A stretch of 64,000 nucleotides of DNA, taken from contig CAYFHQ010000008.1 in the NCBI GenBank assembly GCA_964342805.1, positions 12,830-76,829 on the forward strand, given 5' to 3'. This stretch comes from CAYFHQ01 sp964342805 (GTDB taxonomy: Bacteria > Bacillota > Clostridia > Peptostreptococcales > Acidaminobacteraceae). Positions 17,128 to 25,477 of this stretch are shown one piece after another. The notes under the pieces were generated by a model, which was given only the letters and a program-made list of their open reading frames with translations, searched no databases and was not told the DNA's origin. Numbering within the stretch: position 1 is the stretch's first letter; each line of letters opens with the position of its first letter. Position numbers and translations under genes: made by a program.

Positions 17128-17838
17128 ATGGAGAAAAAAAGAAGTGACATTTTAAAGATTATCGCTATTCTCACCATGCTCATCGACCATATCGGTTATT
17201 TGTTCTTTCCCGACCAGGTCCTGTGGCGGGTCATAGGAAGGATCTCCTTCCCCATTTTTGCCTACCTGGTTGCCCTTGGGGCCTTTAGGACTCGGAATGT
17301 GTACAGGTATGGTGGCCGTTTATTGGCCTTTGCCCTGGTTTCTCAAATTCCTTACAACTATATGGCGCCCGGGCGTCTCAATATCTTTTTCACCCTACTT
17401 GCAGGTGTCCTCATGGTCCGCCTGTTTGAGAGCAAGTACCAACCGGTCGCCCTCTTCTTTCCTATTATCGGTGAATTTTTGCAATTGTCCTATGGGGCAT
17501 ATGGTCTAATTATGATCCTGTTTTTCCATATATGGAAGGACAAGCCTAGGGCCATCCTGCTGGCTTATCTGGGATTAACGGCCCTCAGCCTAGTGGACTA
17601 CGGTGGTCAAGTCATGGACCTACTCCGTCCTCTAACCGCTGAGTACGGCTTATGGACAGGGATATACAAACTCTTATCAACCTCATGGGGCTGGGTTCAG
17701 TCCTGTAGCGTCCTCGCCTTGCCCTTGATCCTACTTGAAGACCGGATTGCCATTCCCGTTCGGTTGCCCAAGTGGCTTGGCTATGGCTTTTACCCCCTCC
17801 ACATTGCCCTTTTGGTCTATATACGGTCTCGACTGTAA
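17128..17838 (+). CDS. TraX-like integral membrane protein
   Basis: A 236-residue protein with seven or eight membrane helices. The opening (KIIAILTMLIDHIGYLF) and the next segment (RVIGRISFPIFAYLVALGA) are characteristic of the TraX family, named for the F-pilin acetylation protein. Chromosomal Firmicute members have unknown substrates and may acylate surface components. The ATG at 17128 follows GAGGAGGG; the 29 codons open upstream overlap the promoter region. Single gene with its own terminator. Confidence 0.85.
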   Translation: MEKKRSDILKIIAILTMLIDHIGYLFFPDQVLWRVIGRISFPIFAYLVALGAFRTRNVYRYGGRLLAFALVSQIPYNYMAPGRLNIFFTLLAGVLMVRLFESKYQPVALFFPIIGEFLQLSYGAYGLIMILFFHIWKDKPRAILLAYLGLTALSLVDYGGQVMDLLRPLTAEYGLWTGIYKLLSTSWGWVQSCSVLALPLILLEDRIAIPVRLPKWLGYGFYPLHIALLVYIRSRL

Positions 17839-17874
17839 AGGGGAACACGTTTTAATCCTTCTTAGACAAAATTC

Positions 17875-17916
17875 AAGCCTCTGGGAAATGAATGCACCAT
17901 TTCCCAGAGGCTTTTT
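17875..17916 (+). terminator. Terminator after the TraX-like gene
   Basis: Sixteen paired bases with an 8-base loop (AAGCCTCTGGGAAATG and complement), followed by five T. Confidence 0.92.
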
Positions 17917-17976
17917 AGCGTTCTTAAGACAGACCTACGACAGTCAAAGGAAAAACTGACTGAATACCGTCGAATC

Positions 17977-19383
17977 CTATTCCCTTGTAAAAGTGGTCAA
18001 TTCCAAGTTCTCAAACTCATGGGCCAGGGCACTTAACTGGTAGCGGGTATTCCGCCCCCTGAGGGAAAACTCAAAGAAGTCCATGATGACCTTGTCCATG
18101 ATTTCATGTCGTTCAGCTGGGTCCAAAGAGCCCGTATAGCCAAACCACCGGCTCACTGGAGACAGGTCGGCAATGGCGGTAAAATCCGAATGGGCTGTCC
18201 CCTTGATGGTGAACAACCAGCTGTCTGCATAAGTGCCGGCCATCATCCGGGTAAGGGCCAAGTCGTTGTCCCTCCCCTTCCATTGGTCTGATCGCAGGTG
18301 GAGATAGGGGACGGTCATGCCGGCCATGACCATTTCTTCTTCCATGGCCCATACAAAACTGTCCATGCCCAAGACCGCGTCGATCCGTTTGTCCTGGATT
18401 GAAGTGCTCAGGGCAGCACTTCCTCCTATGGAATGGCCAATGAGGCCCACTCTCTCCATATCCACCCTCCCAAACAAGGGGTGGTCCCGGGTCAACTTTT
18501 CTTGGAAGTAATCTAGTGTCCCCTGGATATCCTTGGTCATGACCTGGATTAATTGCTGGGCACTTTTACGAAAAACTTGGTCATTTTGCCCCTCAAGTAG
18601 GGTGTTGGGATTAAAGGCTTGGCTGGTACCATCGTCAAAGGTGGTAGAAGCCGCCACATAGGTGTGGTCAATGGCAACCACCACATAGCCCATGGAAGCC
18701 AGTCGCTGGGCTTCAAAGGCATGGAGGTCACCAAAGCCCTTCCAACCATGGCTGATCACAATCAGTGGAAACTTGGACGGGTGCCTGGACACTGGTGCCC
18801 CATACCAGGCAGAAGACTTCAAATGGTTCAAATGGCTGATGAATGGATACCAGACTCGGGTGGCTCCTGCAAGACCTGCTGCCTTCTTGGAAGGGTTTTC
18901 AAAGAGGTCTGCCCGTCCCCACCCAATGGTTTCTGCCGGATAGTAAACCTGCAGCTGGACCTGGCGGTCATCATTCACTTCAGGATTGTAGTACTCCTGG
19001 ACCTTATGGAGGGCAAGAGTTTCACTGAACTTGCCCACAGTGTAAGGCCCCAAACTGGGTTGCTGGACCTGGATGGGTGCCAGTACCATGCTGACCAGGG
19101 ACAAGCCTGTTAGTACCACTGCAAACTTGCGCACCCCAGGCACGGAAACCTTGTACTTGCCACTGGACAAGGATAAAAATAAGGCAATGGCCCCCACCAA
19201 TCCATGAAGGATGTAAAGTGCCACGACCTGCCACCTGGGATTGCCCACTACCATGTGGACCACAGGTGCAGTGAAGGCCAGGATGGCCATACCAATGGGT
19301 GTCATATCCAGTTTTCGTATGTCCCCCCACCGGGTCATTAGTAAGATCAACAATGGCAAGAGTATGCCATCCAATAACACCAT
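17977..19383 (-). CDS. Alpha/beta hydrolase with N-terminal membrane region, PAF-acetylhydrolase-like
   Basis: A 468-residue protein. The first about 110 residues form three or four membrane helices. The remainder is an alpha/beta hydrolase with oxyanion-region SHGWKG, nucleophile elbow GHSIGG, a probable acid in GMDSF and catalytic His in GTAHSDF. This order and spacing resemble isoform-II platelet-activating-factor acetylhydrolases and related lipases; the substrate is unknown. The ATG has GGAGAG just upstream and lies one base after the nitroreductase stop, so the two are translationally coupled. Confidence 0.78.
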   Translation of the reverse strand: MVLLDGILLPLLILLMTRWGDIRKLDMTPIGMAILAFTAPVVHMVVGNPRWQVVALYILHGLVGAIALFLSLSSGKYKVSVPGVRKFAVVLTGLSLVSMVLAPIQVQQPSLGPYTVGKFSETLALHKVQEYYNPEVNDDRQVQLQVYYPAETIGWGRADLFENPSKKAAGLAGATRVWYPFISHLNHLKSSAWYGAPVSRHPSKFPLIVISHGWKGFGDLHAFEAQRLASMGYVVVAIDHTYVAASTTFDDGTSQAFNPNTLLEGQNDQVFRKSAQQLIQVMTKDIQGTLDYFQEKLTRDHPLFGRVDMERVGLIGHSIGGSAALSTSIQDKRIDAVLGMDSFVWAMEEEMVMAGMTVPYLHLRSDQWKGRDNDLALTRMMAGTYADSWLFTIKGTAHSDFTAIADLSPVSRWFGYTGSLDPAERHEIMDKVIMDFFEFSLRGRNTRYQLSALAHEFENLELTTFTRE

Positions 19384-19384
19384 A

Positions 19385-20119
19385 TTATCTCTCCGAAAGC
19401 TTTTTAGACGTCAGATAAGTCTTCATATGTGGGCGGGTCTCCAACGTCAATTTCCCGCTCACTTGTTGTGTCCACGTATGGTCAATCTTTCCACCGGTTC
19501 GATTGATATAATAGGCTTTCACATGTTCATCATAGGGACCCAAAACAGCCTGGTCGGGCTCCTGGTATTCATTGTCCATGAGGACACTGGTCAGGGGTAG
19601 ACGGGGCTTGGGGTCAGGGTTTTGGTCGGGCTCTCCTAGGCACATGCCGAAGACCGGAAAGACCTGGTCCGGCAAACCCAGTAGGTCGCTGACCTTGTCT
19701 GGATTGTTGCGAATACCACCTATAAAAACGCCTCCATAGCCCAGGGACTCGGCTGCCAAAAGGACATTTTGTCCCATGAGGGCGGCGTCCACAGCTGCAA
19801 TCAGGGTGAGTTCTGTCCAACCGGTGGACATGGCCTTGCCATTGACCTCACACGCCCAGAACAGGCGGTTGAGGTCAGCACAAAAGACCAGAAACTCGGC
19901 TGCTGTGTCCACGTACTTTTGATTGCCCACCCAAAGGGCCAGCTTTTCCCGCTTGTCTCGGTCTGTGACACGGACTACAGAATAGGCCTGTAAGTAGCTG
20001 GAGGTCGATGCGCTTTGACCAGCTTCTATCATAGCATTCAAATGGTTTTTTTCAATGGCTTTGTCCGTGAATCGTCGAATGGACCTGTGATTGCGCATGA
20101 GTTCTATCGTTGGGTTCAT
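19385..20119 (-). CDS. NfsA/FRP-type flavin nitroreductase
   Basis: A homodimeric FMN oxidoreductase using NAD(P)H. The family opening NHRSIRRFTDKAI, the SSYLQAYSVVRV flavin contact region and the GYGGVFIGGIRNNP segment fit the NfsA/FRP subgroup. 244 residues from the ATG at 20119, which has GAGAGG five bases upstream; an in-frame GTG two codons earlier overlaps that site. Physiological electron acceptor unknown. It is the first gene of a two-gene unit with the downstream hydrolase. Confidence 0.88.
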   Translation of the reverse strand: MNPTIELMRNHRSIRRFTDKAIEKNHLNAMIEAGQSASTSSYLQAYSVVRVTDRDKREKLALWVGNQKYVDTAAEFLVFCADLNRLFWACEVNGKAMSTGWTELTLIAAVDAALMGQNVLLAAESLGYGGVFIGGIRNNPDKVSDLLGLPDQVFPVFGMCLGEPDQNPDPKPRLPLTSVLMDNEYQEPDQAVLGPYDEHVKAYYINRTGGKIDHTWTQQVSGKLTLETRPHMKTYLTSKKLSER

Positions 20120-20203
20120 AAACACCTCTCAAATCATATCATAGTTGGTAAGAAATTGTGACGCTTAGTTTTATACCCAATCACCAGGTCGAGGTCTCAA
20201 AAA

Positions 20204-20246
20204 AGAGCTCTTGCCAGGGGGATACATCCCCACCTGCAAGCGCTCT
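20204..20246 (-). terminator. Terminator after the GNAT gene
   Basis: Interrupted stem starting AGAGC/GCTCT with inner CTTGC/GCAAG pairing, followed on the minus strand by a run of six T (complement of AAAAAA just left of the hairpin). Confidence 0.7.
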
Positions 20247-20298
20247 CTTGTTGTCTGTTTCTGGCAGGTACCTGGTTTGGCACCTTGTAATCACAGGC

Positions 20299-20739
20299 CT
20301 AGACTTCCACACTCATTTCCACCCAGTCCTCAGACTCGTCTACCACTTGGAACCCCGCCCGCTCGTATACCTTAATGGCGTGCTCGTCCGTGTGACGGAT
20401 CAAGGTAATAATGTGGGTATGGCCATAGTCGAAAAACTCCACCACATGCTCCAGGCACGACTGGATAAAGGGACAACCATACCCCTTGCCCAAGTGGTCA
20501 GGCAATAGGGCACATCCGATCTCTAGTATCCCTTCTTCATCAAAGGTGCATTCGACAAATCCGATCCGTTCATTTTCATCATTCAGTGCTACGAAGAAAT
20601 CGAAGGCATCGGAACTTAACATGACATCTAAGTCAATTTCATTTTTATCTGTATCATAACAGGAGTAGTCTTCTTCCTGCTTCCAGCTAGCGATGGCGTC
20701 AGCGTCCAGTTCAGTCGCTTTTTCAAATCGAAATTCCAT
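20299..20739 (-). CDS. GNAT family N-acetyltransferase
   Basis: A 146-residue acetyl-CoA-dependent acetyltransferase. The core strand-loop-helix is visible as IGCALLPDHLGKGYGCPFI, where the Gly-rich loop binds acetyl-CoA, and the final helix and strand as AIKVYERAGFQVV. Acceptor unknown. The ATG at 20739 follows GGAGGGAGG; the longer open frame to 20799 lacks a ribosome site. The protein is strongly acidic in its first half. Confidence 0.85.
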   Translation of the reverse strand: MEFRFEKATELDADAIASWKQEEDYSCYDTDKNEIDLDVMLSSDAFDFFVALNDENERIGFVECTFDEEGILEIGCALLPDHLGKGYGCPFIQSCLEHVVEFFDYGHTHIITLIRHTDEHAIKVYERAGFQVVDESEDWVEMSVEV

Positions 20740-20828
20740 CGAATCACCTCCCTCCAAGTTGTTTTTGATATACCCGAGGGAGATTTGGAATAAACGCACA
20801 TGGCAAAAGCCTTATGAAATCATTTTCC

Positions 20829-21698
20829 TTACAGGCGTCGGTAGGCCTCACTATTGAGCCTTACCAAGCCTTCCACCGCCTGGTCAATGGTCTCCAAGAG
20901 TTGAGGCTTGTCCTGGGGGAAGGTCCCCGCCAAGCTCAAGTAGTTGGACGGGTGGTTACTACGGAATACACACTGGGTCAGGTGTAAGCCTTCTACCAGA
21001 CGTTTGGTTTCCAGGAGGACCTGCTCTGGGGTCAAGAGTTGAAAACGACCCGCCTCCACGTCTTCATATAAGGGTGTTCCCGCTTCCACCATGAGGGTTA
21101 AGAGGCCCACATAGTCAGGGTCCATGGCGCTGAGGACAGCTGCAGTATGGTCCCCATGGGCTCGCCACCGGTCCTGGCCCCCCAGTCCACTAATGGCTGT
21201 GACAGACAGTTTGAGCGGAGACCCCTTGACCCTTTGGGCCGCTTCTATCATAACCTCTGGGCTGATCCCCTTGCAGATTTCCTGCAAAATTTCCGGGTCA
21301 CCTGACTCAAGACCCATGTATATAATCCCTACACCCAGGTCATGGAGCTCCTTCAGGTCCGCCTCAGACTTGGCCATGATGTCCTGGGGCGTTGCATAGA
21401 CACCCACCCGCTGGCACTCTGGAAAGAGCCGCTTAATCTCCAGCAAAATGGTCCGCAGTTTGTCCATGCTCAAGCAAAGGGCGTCCCCGTCCGCCAGAAA
21501 GATCCGCCGGACTTCCCGGTAGTGGAGTCGGGCCCCTTGAAGGTCCTCAAGGATGTCTGCCATGTCCCTCACCCGAAAGTCTTTCGCCTTATACATGCTA
21601 CAAAATGTGCACTTGTTGTGGGCACACCCAATGGTCACCTGCAATATATAACTATAGGCCTCACTGGGAGGCCTATAAATGTTTCCTTCATATCTCAT
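20829..21698 (-). CDS. Radical SAM protein with CX4CX2C iron-sulfur motif
   Basis: A 289-residue radical S-adenosylmethionine enzyme. The [4Fe-4S] site is GCAHNKCTFCSMY, a CX4CX2C spacing rather than the common CX3CX2C. The later FLADGDAL, IYMGLESGD and ISGLGG segments fit the TIM-barrel strands that bind SAM. The same CxHNKCxFC signature occurs in an uncharacterised family of anaerobes, so the reaction is unknown. ATG at 21698 with GGAGGG upstream. It lies 19 bases after the CAT-like gene, which suggests co-transcription. Confidence 0.85.
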   Translation of the reverse strand: MRYEGNIYRPPSEAYSYILQVTIGCAHNKCTFCSMYKAKDFRVRDMADILEDLQGARLHYREVRRIFLADGDALCLSMDKLRTILLEIKRLFPECQRVGVYATPQDIMAKSEADLKELHDLGVGIIYMGLESGDPEILQEICKGISPEVMIEAAQRVKGSPLKLSVTAISGLGGQDRWRAHGDHTAAVLSAMDPDYVGLLTLMVEAGTPLYEDVEAGRFQLLTPEQVLLETKRLVEGLHLTQCVFRSNHPSNYLSLAGTFPQDKPQLLETIDQAVEGLVRLNSEAYRRL

Positions 21699-21717
21699 GT
21701 CTTCCCTCCTGTTCCCC

Positions 21718-22347
21718 TTAAGGATACAGGTGCTGGGCTGGATTATCCAGTATTTCTTGCAGGGCCGTGTAAAGCTTGCCTGCGTGAACCCCGTCCACCA
21801 GGGCATGGTGGGCCTGGATGTTAAAGGGCATAATGACCCGCCCATCTCGCTTGATATACTTGCCCCAGGCCATCCTAGGAAAACTATCATCATGGATGGG
21901 GTGGGTCATTTGGGTGAAGTTGATCCAGGGTAGGCAAGTGAAAAAGAGCATGTCGTCTTTTTCAGGATCATCTTCCAGCAAGGGAAGTCCCGTCGGGTCG
22001 CTGGCAAGGCCAGCCTCTTTGACAAAGGCCGCCAGGTCTTGGCTATAATCCACTGTTGCAAAATCAAAAAGATCGTCTTCCTTGAGGAAGGTGAAACTTG
22101 GGTGGACCAGGTCATGCTCCACTACCATGTCTCCACGAATTCTCTGTCTAAACTCAGGAATCCCATTGGCCGCCGTGGTCACCGCGTAGATCATTGTATG
22201 ATAGAAGGGAAACCCTTCTTCTTTGATCCATGTCATAAAAGCCGTAATGTCCATATCTGCCGACACGCTAAAATGGGGATGGGACATGGCCGTAAACATG
22301 GCGTAGTGTTTGCTTCTCTTCCAATTCTTTGGATCGATTATTTTCAT
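21718..22347 (-). CDS. Chloramphenicol acetyltransferase-like protein (type A CAT family)
   Basis: A 209-residue protein of the trimeric CAT family. The catalytic motif is QAHHALVDGVHAGKL, with the HHxxxDG His as general base. The N-terminal WKRSKHYAMF and the FTCLPWINFT segment match CAT. Close to full CAT length (about 215). Whether it confers chloramphenicol resistance cannot be told; many chromosomal members have unknown acceptors. AGGAGG precedes the ATG. It is divergent from a Crp/Fnr-type regulator gene, 113 bases apart. Confidence 0.85.
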   Translation of the reverse strand: MKIIDPKNWKRSKHYAMFTAMSHPHFSVSADMDITAFMTWIKEEGFPFYHTMIYAVTTAANGIPEFRQRIRGDMVVEHDLVHPSFTFLKEDDLFDFATVDYSQDLAAFVKEAGLASDPTGLPLLEDDPEKDDMLFFTCLPWINFTQMTHPIHDDSFPRMAWGKYIKRDGRVIMPFNIQAHHALVDGVHAGKLYTALQEILDNPAQHLYP

Positions 22348-22460
22348 GGTGCACCTCCTGTACTTCTATTGCCATTATCTAAGAAAGTTTCCCTTTTAAA
22401 CAGGACATGTGTCATATCTGTCGAATCTCTTTCCAAGTAGGATACAAGGGGAGGTGTCAG

Positions 22461-23156
22461 ATGAAACGACATAGGGATCGAAAAGCAATTGAAAAAATCG
22501 TTAAGCAACATGGGTTAGACGCTTGGTTTTCAAAGGACATGGTGGCCCATATGGAGTGTTTCACCTACGAAAGAGGAGAACACGTCTTCCATGGTGGAGA
22601 CCCCCTGACCCACTTTTACTTTTTCGTCAAGGGAAGTGCAAAGGTCTACACCCTCATGGAAAATGGCAAGTCCTACTCCCTTCGAATTTATCGACCCCTG
22701 GAGGTCCTTGGTGACGCTGAACTCAGCGGCCCCCGGATTGCAGAGTGTTATGTCCAGGTCATTGAACCCGTTACTTGTATTGGTGTACCCCTGGACGTGA
22801 TTGACCAAGAGACCATGGATGACCCTGTCTTCCTGAAAAAGATCATCGGGTCCCTGGCTGACAAGCTCAACCAAAACTCCCAGACCAGCTCCATTAACCT
22901 GCTCTACCCCCTGGAAAATCGACTGGCCAGTTATCTCATGGCCATCCGTCACCCAGACGACGTGGCCCGGATCGTGGACACTTATGCTGACCTAGCCACC
23001 CTCCTGGGCACCTCTTATCGCCACTTGTCCAGGACCCTAACAGCCTTTGAAAACGAAGGACTTATCCGTAAGAGGGGGCGGTCTATCTTCCTCCTGCGTC
23101 CAGACATCCTCCTGGAGAGAGCCTCCGACAACTACCATTCAGAGGGCACCCACTAG
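22461..23156 (+). CDS. Crp/Fnr family transcriptional regulator, YeiL-like
   Basis: A 231-residue regulator. An N-terminal cyclic-nucleotide-binding-like beta barrel (about 30-125, with ERGEHVFHGGDPLTHFYF and FFVKGSAKVY) is followed by a dimer helix and a C-terminal winged helix (DLATLLGTSYRHLSRTLTAF). No Cys cluster for an iron-sulfur centre is seen, so the ligand is unknown. GGGGAGGTG precedes the ATG at 22461. It is divergent from the CAT-like/radical SAM pair and may regulate it. Its stop overlaps the convergent flavoprotein gene by four bases. Confidence 0.85.
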   Translation: MKRHRDRKAIEKIVKQHGLDAWFSKDMVAHMECFTYERGEHVFHGGDPLTHFYFFVKGSAKVYTLMENGKSYSLRIYRPLEVLGDAELSGPRIAECYVQVIEPVTCIGVPLDVIDQETMDDPVFLKKIIGSLADKLNQNSQTSSINLLYPLENRLASYLMAIRHPDDVARIVDTYADLATLLGTSYRHLSRTLTAFENEGLIRKRGRSIFLLRPDILLERASDNYHSEGTH

Positions 23157-24352
23157 GAAGTTGCCTTCTGGATCATTTCACCTGCCAGTTGTCCACTGGA
23201 CCAGGCCCATTGAATGTTATAGCCACCGGTGTCTCCGTCGATATCCAGGACCTCACCGGCAAAGTATAGGCCCTCCACCAAACGGGAGGCCATGGTTTTC
23301 CCATTGACTTCAGCCAGGGAAACGCCGCCTGCAGTCGCCATGGCGGACTTGAGGGCACCCAGGGCTGCAATTTCCACAGGAAAGGCCCCCACTGCTTCTT
23401 GCAGTTTTTTTCGTGTGTCCTTTTTCAATTCTGCACAGGTGGTTCCCTTGGCAACCTGGGCCCACTGACAGAGGACGCCTGCCATACGCTTGGCCAAAAA
23501 CTGGGCCAGGACGGTTTCCACTTGCTTCTTGCCCCCAGCTAAGAGGGCCTTCTCCATGGCCAGCCACTGGTTGCTCCAGACAATCCGTAAATGGTCTCCA
23601 GCCTGCAAGTCCCTGGCATGATTGATTATGCCCGGTCCACTAAAGCCCTTGTGGGTGACTAAAATGTCCCCGCCGCACTTTCCAACCACTTGACCCCTTC
23701 TGTGAATTTCATAGGTACATCCCGTAAAACTCAAACCACTCAGGTCCCTTAGGACATGGTCAGTCACATAAACAGGTGACAAAGACGGCCGAAGGGGGAC
23801 AATGGCGTGGCCAAGATTTTCGGCAAGACCGCATCCCGACCCGTCGGACCCCGTCATGGGGTAAGATGCGCCCCCTGCTGCCAATACCACGTACCTGGAC
23901 GAATATGCCCCTACCGAGGTGACCACCCGAAAGCCCTCGGGTGTTTTTTTGATTTCTTTGACTTTTTCATTATAGGAAACCTGGGTTCCAGGTGCTTTTA
24001 GGAGGCCAAAGAAGGCCGTCAGCACGTCGCCTGCCTCCAGGCTCTTGGGAAAGACTTTCCCGTCCTCCCTAGCAAAGGTCTCCACCCCCACAAGGCTCAA
24101 TTGATGACGGAGCATTTTAGGTGGAAACTTACTCAAGGCCGTGCGGACGAACCGCGTCCCCTGGCCGTAATGGTCATAAAAGTCCTTGGGGTAGCCCTCA
24201 TGGGTGACATTGCATTGGCCGCCACCGGACAGGAGGAGTTTCTTGCCAGCGCTGGCCTGGCCTTCCAAGACCAAGACCCTGAGTCCCTTTAGTGCCGCTG
24301 CGGCGGCAAGGCCTGCTGGGCCCGCCCCTATAACGATTACATCTATATTCAT
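23153..24352 (-). CDS. HI0933/YhiN family FAD-dependent oxidoreductase
   Basis: A 399-residue flavoprotein. The FAD-binding dinucleotide fold opens with VIVIGAGPAGLAAAAAL; the family-specific LLLSGGGQCNVTH follows near residue 40; the C-terminal FAD contact is AGEVLDIDGDTGGYNIQWAWSSG. Members are widespread and their substrate is not established. The ATG has AAAAGGA upstream. The convergent crp-like gene overlaps its end by four bases with no terminator between them. Confidence 0.9.
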   Translation of the reverse strand: MNIDVIVIGAGPAGLAAAAALKGLRVLVLEGQASAGKKLLLSGGGQCNVTHEGYPKDFYDHYGQGTRFVRTALSKFPPKMLRHQLSLVGVETFAREDGKVFPKSLEAGDVLTAFFGLLKAPGTQVSYNEKVKEIKKTPEGFRVVTSVGAYSSRYVVLAAGGASYPMTGSDGSGCGLAENLGHAIVPLRPSLSPVYVTDHVLRDLSGLSFTGCTYEIHRRGQVVGKCGGDILVTHKGFSGPGIINHARDLQAGDHLRIVWSNQWLAMEKALLAGGKKQVETVLAQFLAKRMAGVLCQWAQVAKGTTCAELKKDTRKKLQEAVGAFPVEIAALGALKSAMATAGGVSLAEVNGKTMASRLVEGLYFAGEVLDIDGDTGGYNIQWAWSSGQLAGEMIQKATS

Positions 24353-24480
24353 AAAGTATCCTTTTCTTCATCCTTACTCAAATTCAAGACGATATCTTGT
24401 CCCGCTAGGCCACATTGCCATAAACCGTGGGCCTGCTTGTTTTCCCATTGTATCAGACTTGGCCCCCTTACAGAACAATA

Positions 24481-24518
24481 TAAAACCCCGCCAGTATGAT
24501 GGGATCATACTAGTGGGG
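24481..24518 (-). terminator. Terminator after the response-regulator gene
   Basis: Long imperfect stem, CCCC/GGGG outer and AGTATGAT/ATCATACT inner, followed on the minus strand by TTTTATAT. Confidence 0.85.
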
Positions 24519-24536
24519 CTAGATCACAATTTTCCA

Positions 24537-25343
24537 CTAAACGTTCATTTTCTGCTCCATGGTCATCAGGATCTCGTCCCTGGTAAGGCCATCGTTGGGG
24601 AAGGTCACATACTCGTTGACCAATTGGGTGTCTTGAAGCTCGATCTCCTGGCCTGCCAGCATCCTGGAAATACTCTGCAGCTTACTTTCCACGATGGTTT
24701 TTCCCTCGGGTCCGCAGAAGGGCAGAATGCTGATGAAACTATTGGGACCATAGGACATCATGACGTCGGTTTCCCAATAGGCATTTTCAAAACTCTGTAA
24801 GAGGTTTGCATTCAACTGGACATTGGCCGGCGCACTCCCCGCCTTATTCATAAAGGTGGAAAAACACAGGGTCAGGGAATACTGGCCCTTCTGGGCCTTT
24901 CGGATTTCACCTGCAATGAAGTGGTGGATGTCCATGGAGATCATTTGGTCATGGGTGGTATTAATGACTTGTTTGGCTGGGGTTTCCAAGTGCTTTCGAA
25001 TCCGCTCAATCAGGTCATTGTCTTCTGTGGACTTAAGGATAAAATCTGACGCCCCAATACGGACGGCTGTGACAAAGGCCCTACGGGAAGAGTAGGACGT
25101 GTAAAAAACCAGGGGTACAGACTTGTGGGTCTGCTTGAACTGCTTAAAATTCTCCACATCCGGTGGATTATCAAAGTTCAAGTCTGCCATGATCAAGTTT
25201 GTATCAAAACTCTCGTCATCAACTAGGGTCAGTAGTTGCATCATATTGGTGGCTTCATGGATCCGGATGTCTGCATGGTTTAATATCCCCCGGAGCCGGT
25301 TTCGTATATAGGATTTGTCGTCATATACAACTATATGGAACAT
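24537..25343 (-). CDS. Response regulator with degenerate GGDEF-like output domain
   Basis: 268 residues. Residues 1 to about 120 form a receiver domain: acidic pair DDK near the start, phospho-acceptor Asp in MADLNFD, switch Thr in FYTSYSS and conserved Lys in FILKS. Residues about 135-265 follow the GGDEF fold order, but the signature reads TDVMMSYGPNSFISILP, with PNSF in place of GDEF, so diguanylate cyclase activity is not expected. It may bind nucleotide or act through protein contacts. GGAGG precedes the ATG. It is divergent from a sigma-28-type promoter and a calcium-loop protein, 134 bases apart. Confidence 0.75.
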   Translation of the reverse strand: MFHIVVYDDKSYIRNRLRGILNHADIRIHEATNMMQLLTLVDDESFDTNLIMADLNFDNPPDVENFKQFKQTHKSVPLVFYTSYSSRRAFVTAVRIGASDFILKSTEDNDLIERIRKHLETPAKQVINTTHDQMISMDIHHFIAGEIRKAQKGQYSLTLCFSTFMNKAGSAPANVQLNANLLQSFENAYWETDVMMSYGPNSFISILPFCGPEGKTIVESKLQSISRMLAGQEIELQDTQLVNEYVTFPNDGLTRDEILMTMEQKMNV

Positions 25344-25405
25344 GGCAACCTCCTTAATCCATCAATACCCACCTTAAGTCTCATATAAAACAGCCTTTTG
25401 ACTGA

Positions 25406-25432
25406 TAAAGAAACTGAAAATTCTGCCGATAG
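25406..25432 (+). promoter_or_regulatory. Sigma-28 (SigD/FliA)-type promoter
   Basis: TAAA at 25406-25409, exactly 15 bases, then GCCGATAG at 25425-25432. This matches the flagellar sigma consensus TAAA-N15-GCCGATAA in all but the last base. The start codon is 46 bases further on. Confidence 0.82.
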
Positions 25433-25477
25433 AATCATCATAGGCACTGGAAACGTTTGACAAAAGGAGGTGTCGAC

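Noticed and set aside
21718..22347. Mobile resistance gene (CAT)
   Set aside because: No transposase, repeats or composition shift flank it, and it lies in an ordinary operon, so acquired resistance is not supported.
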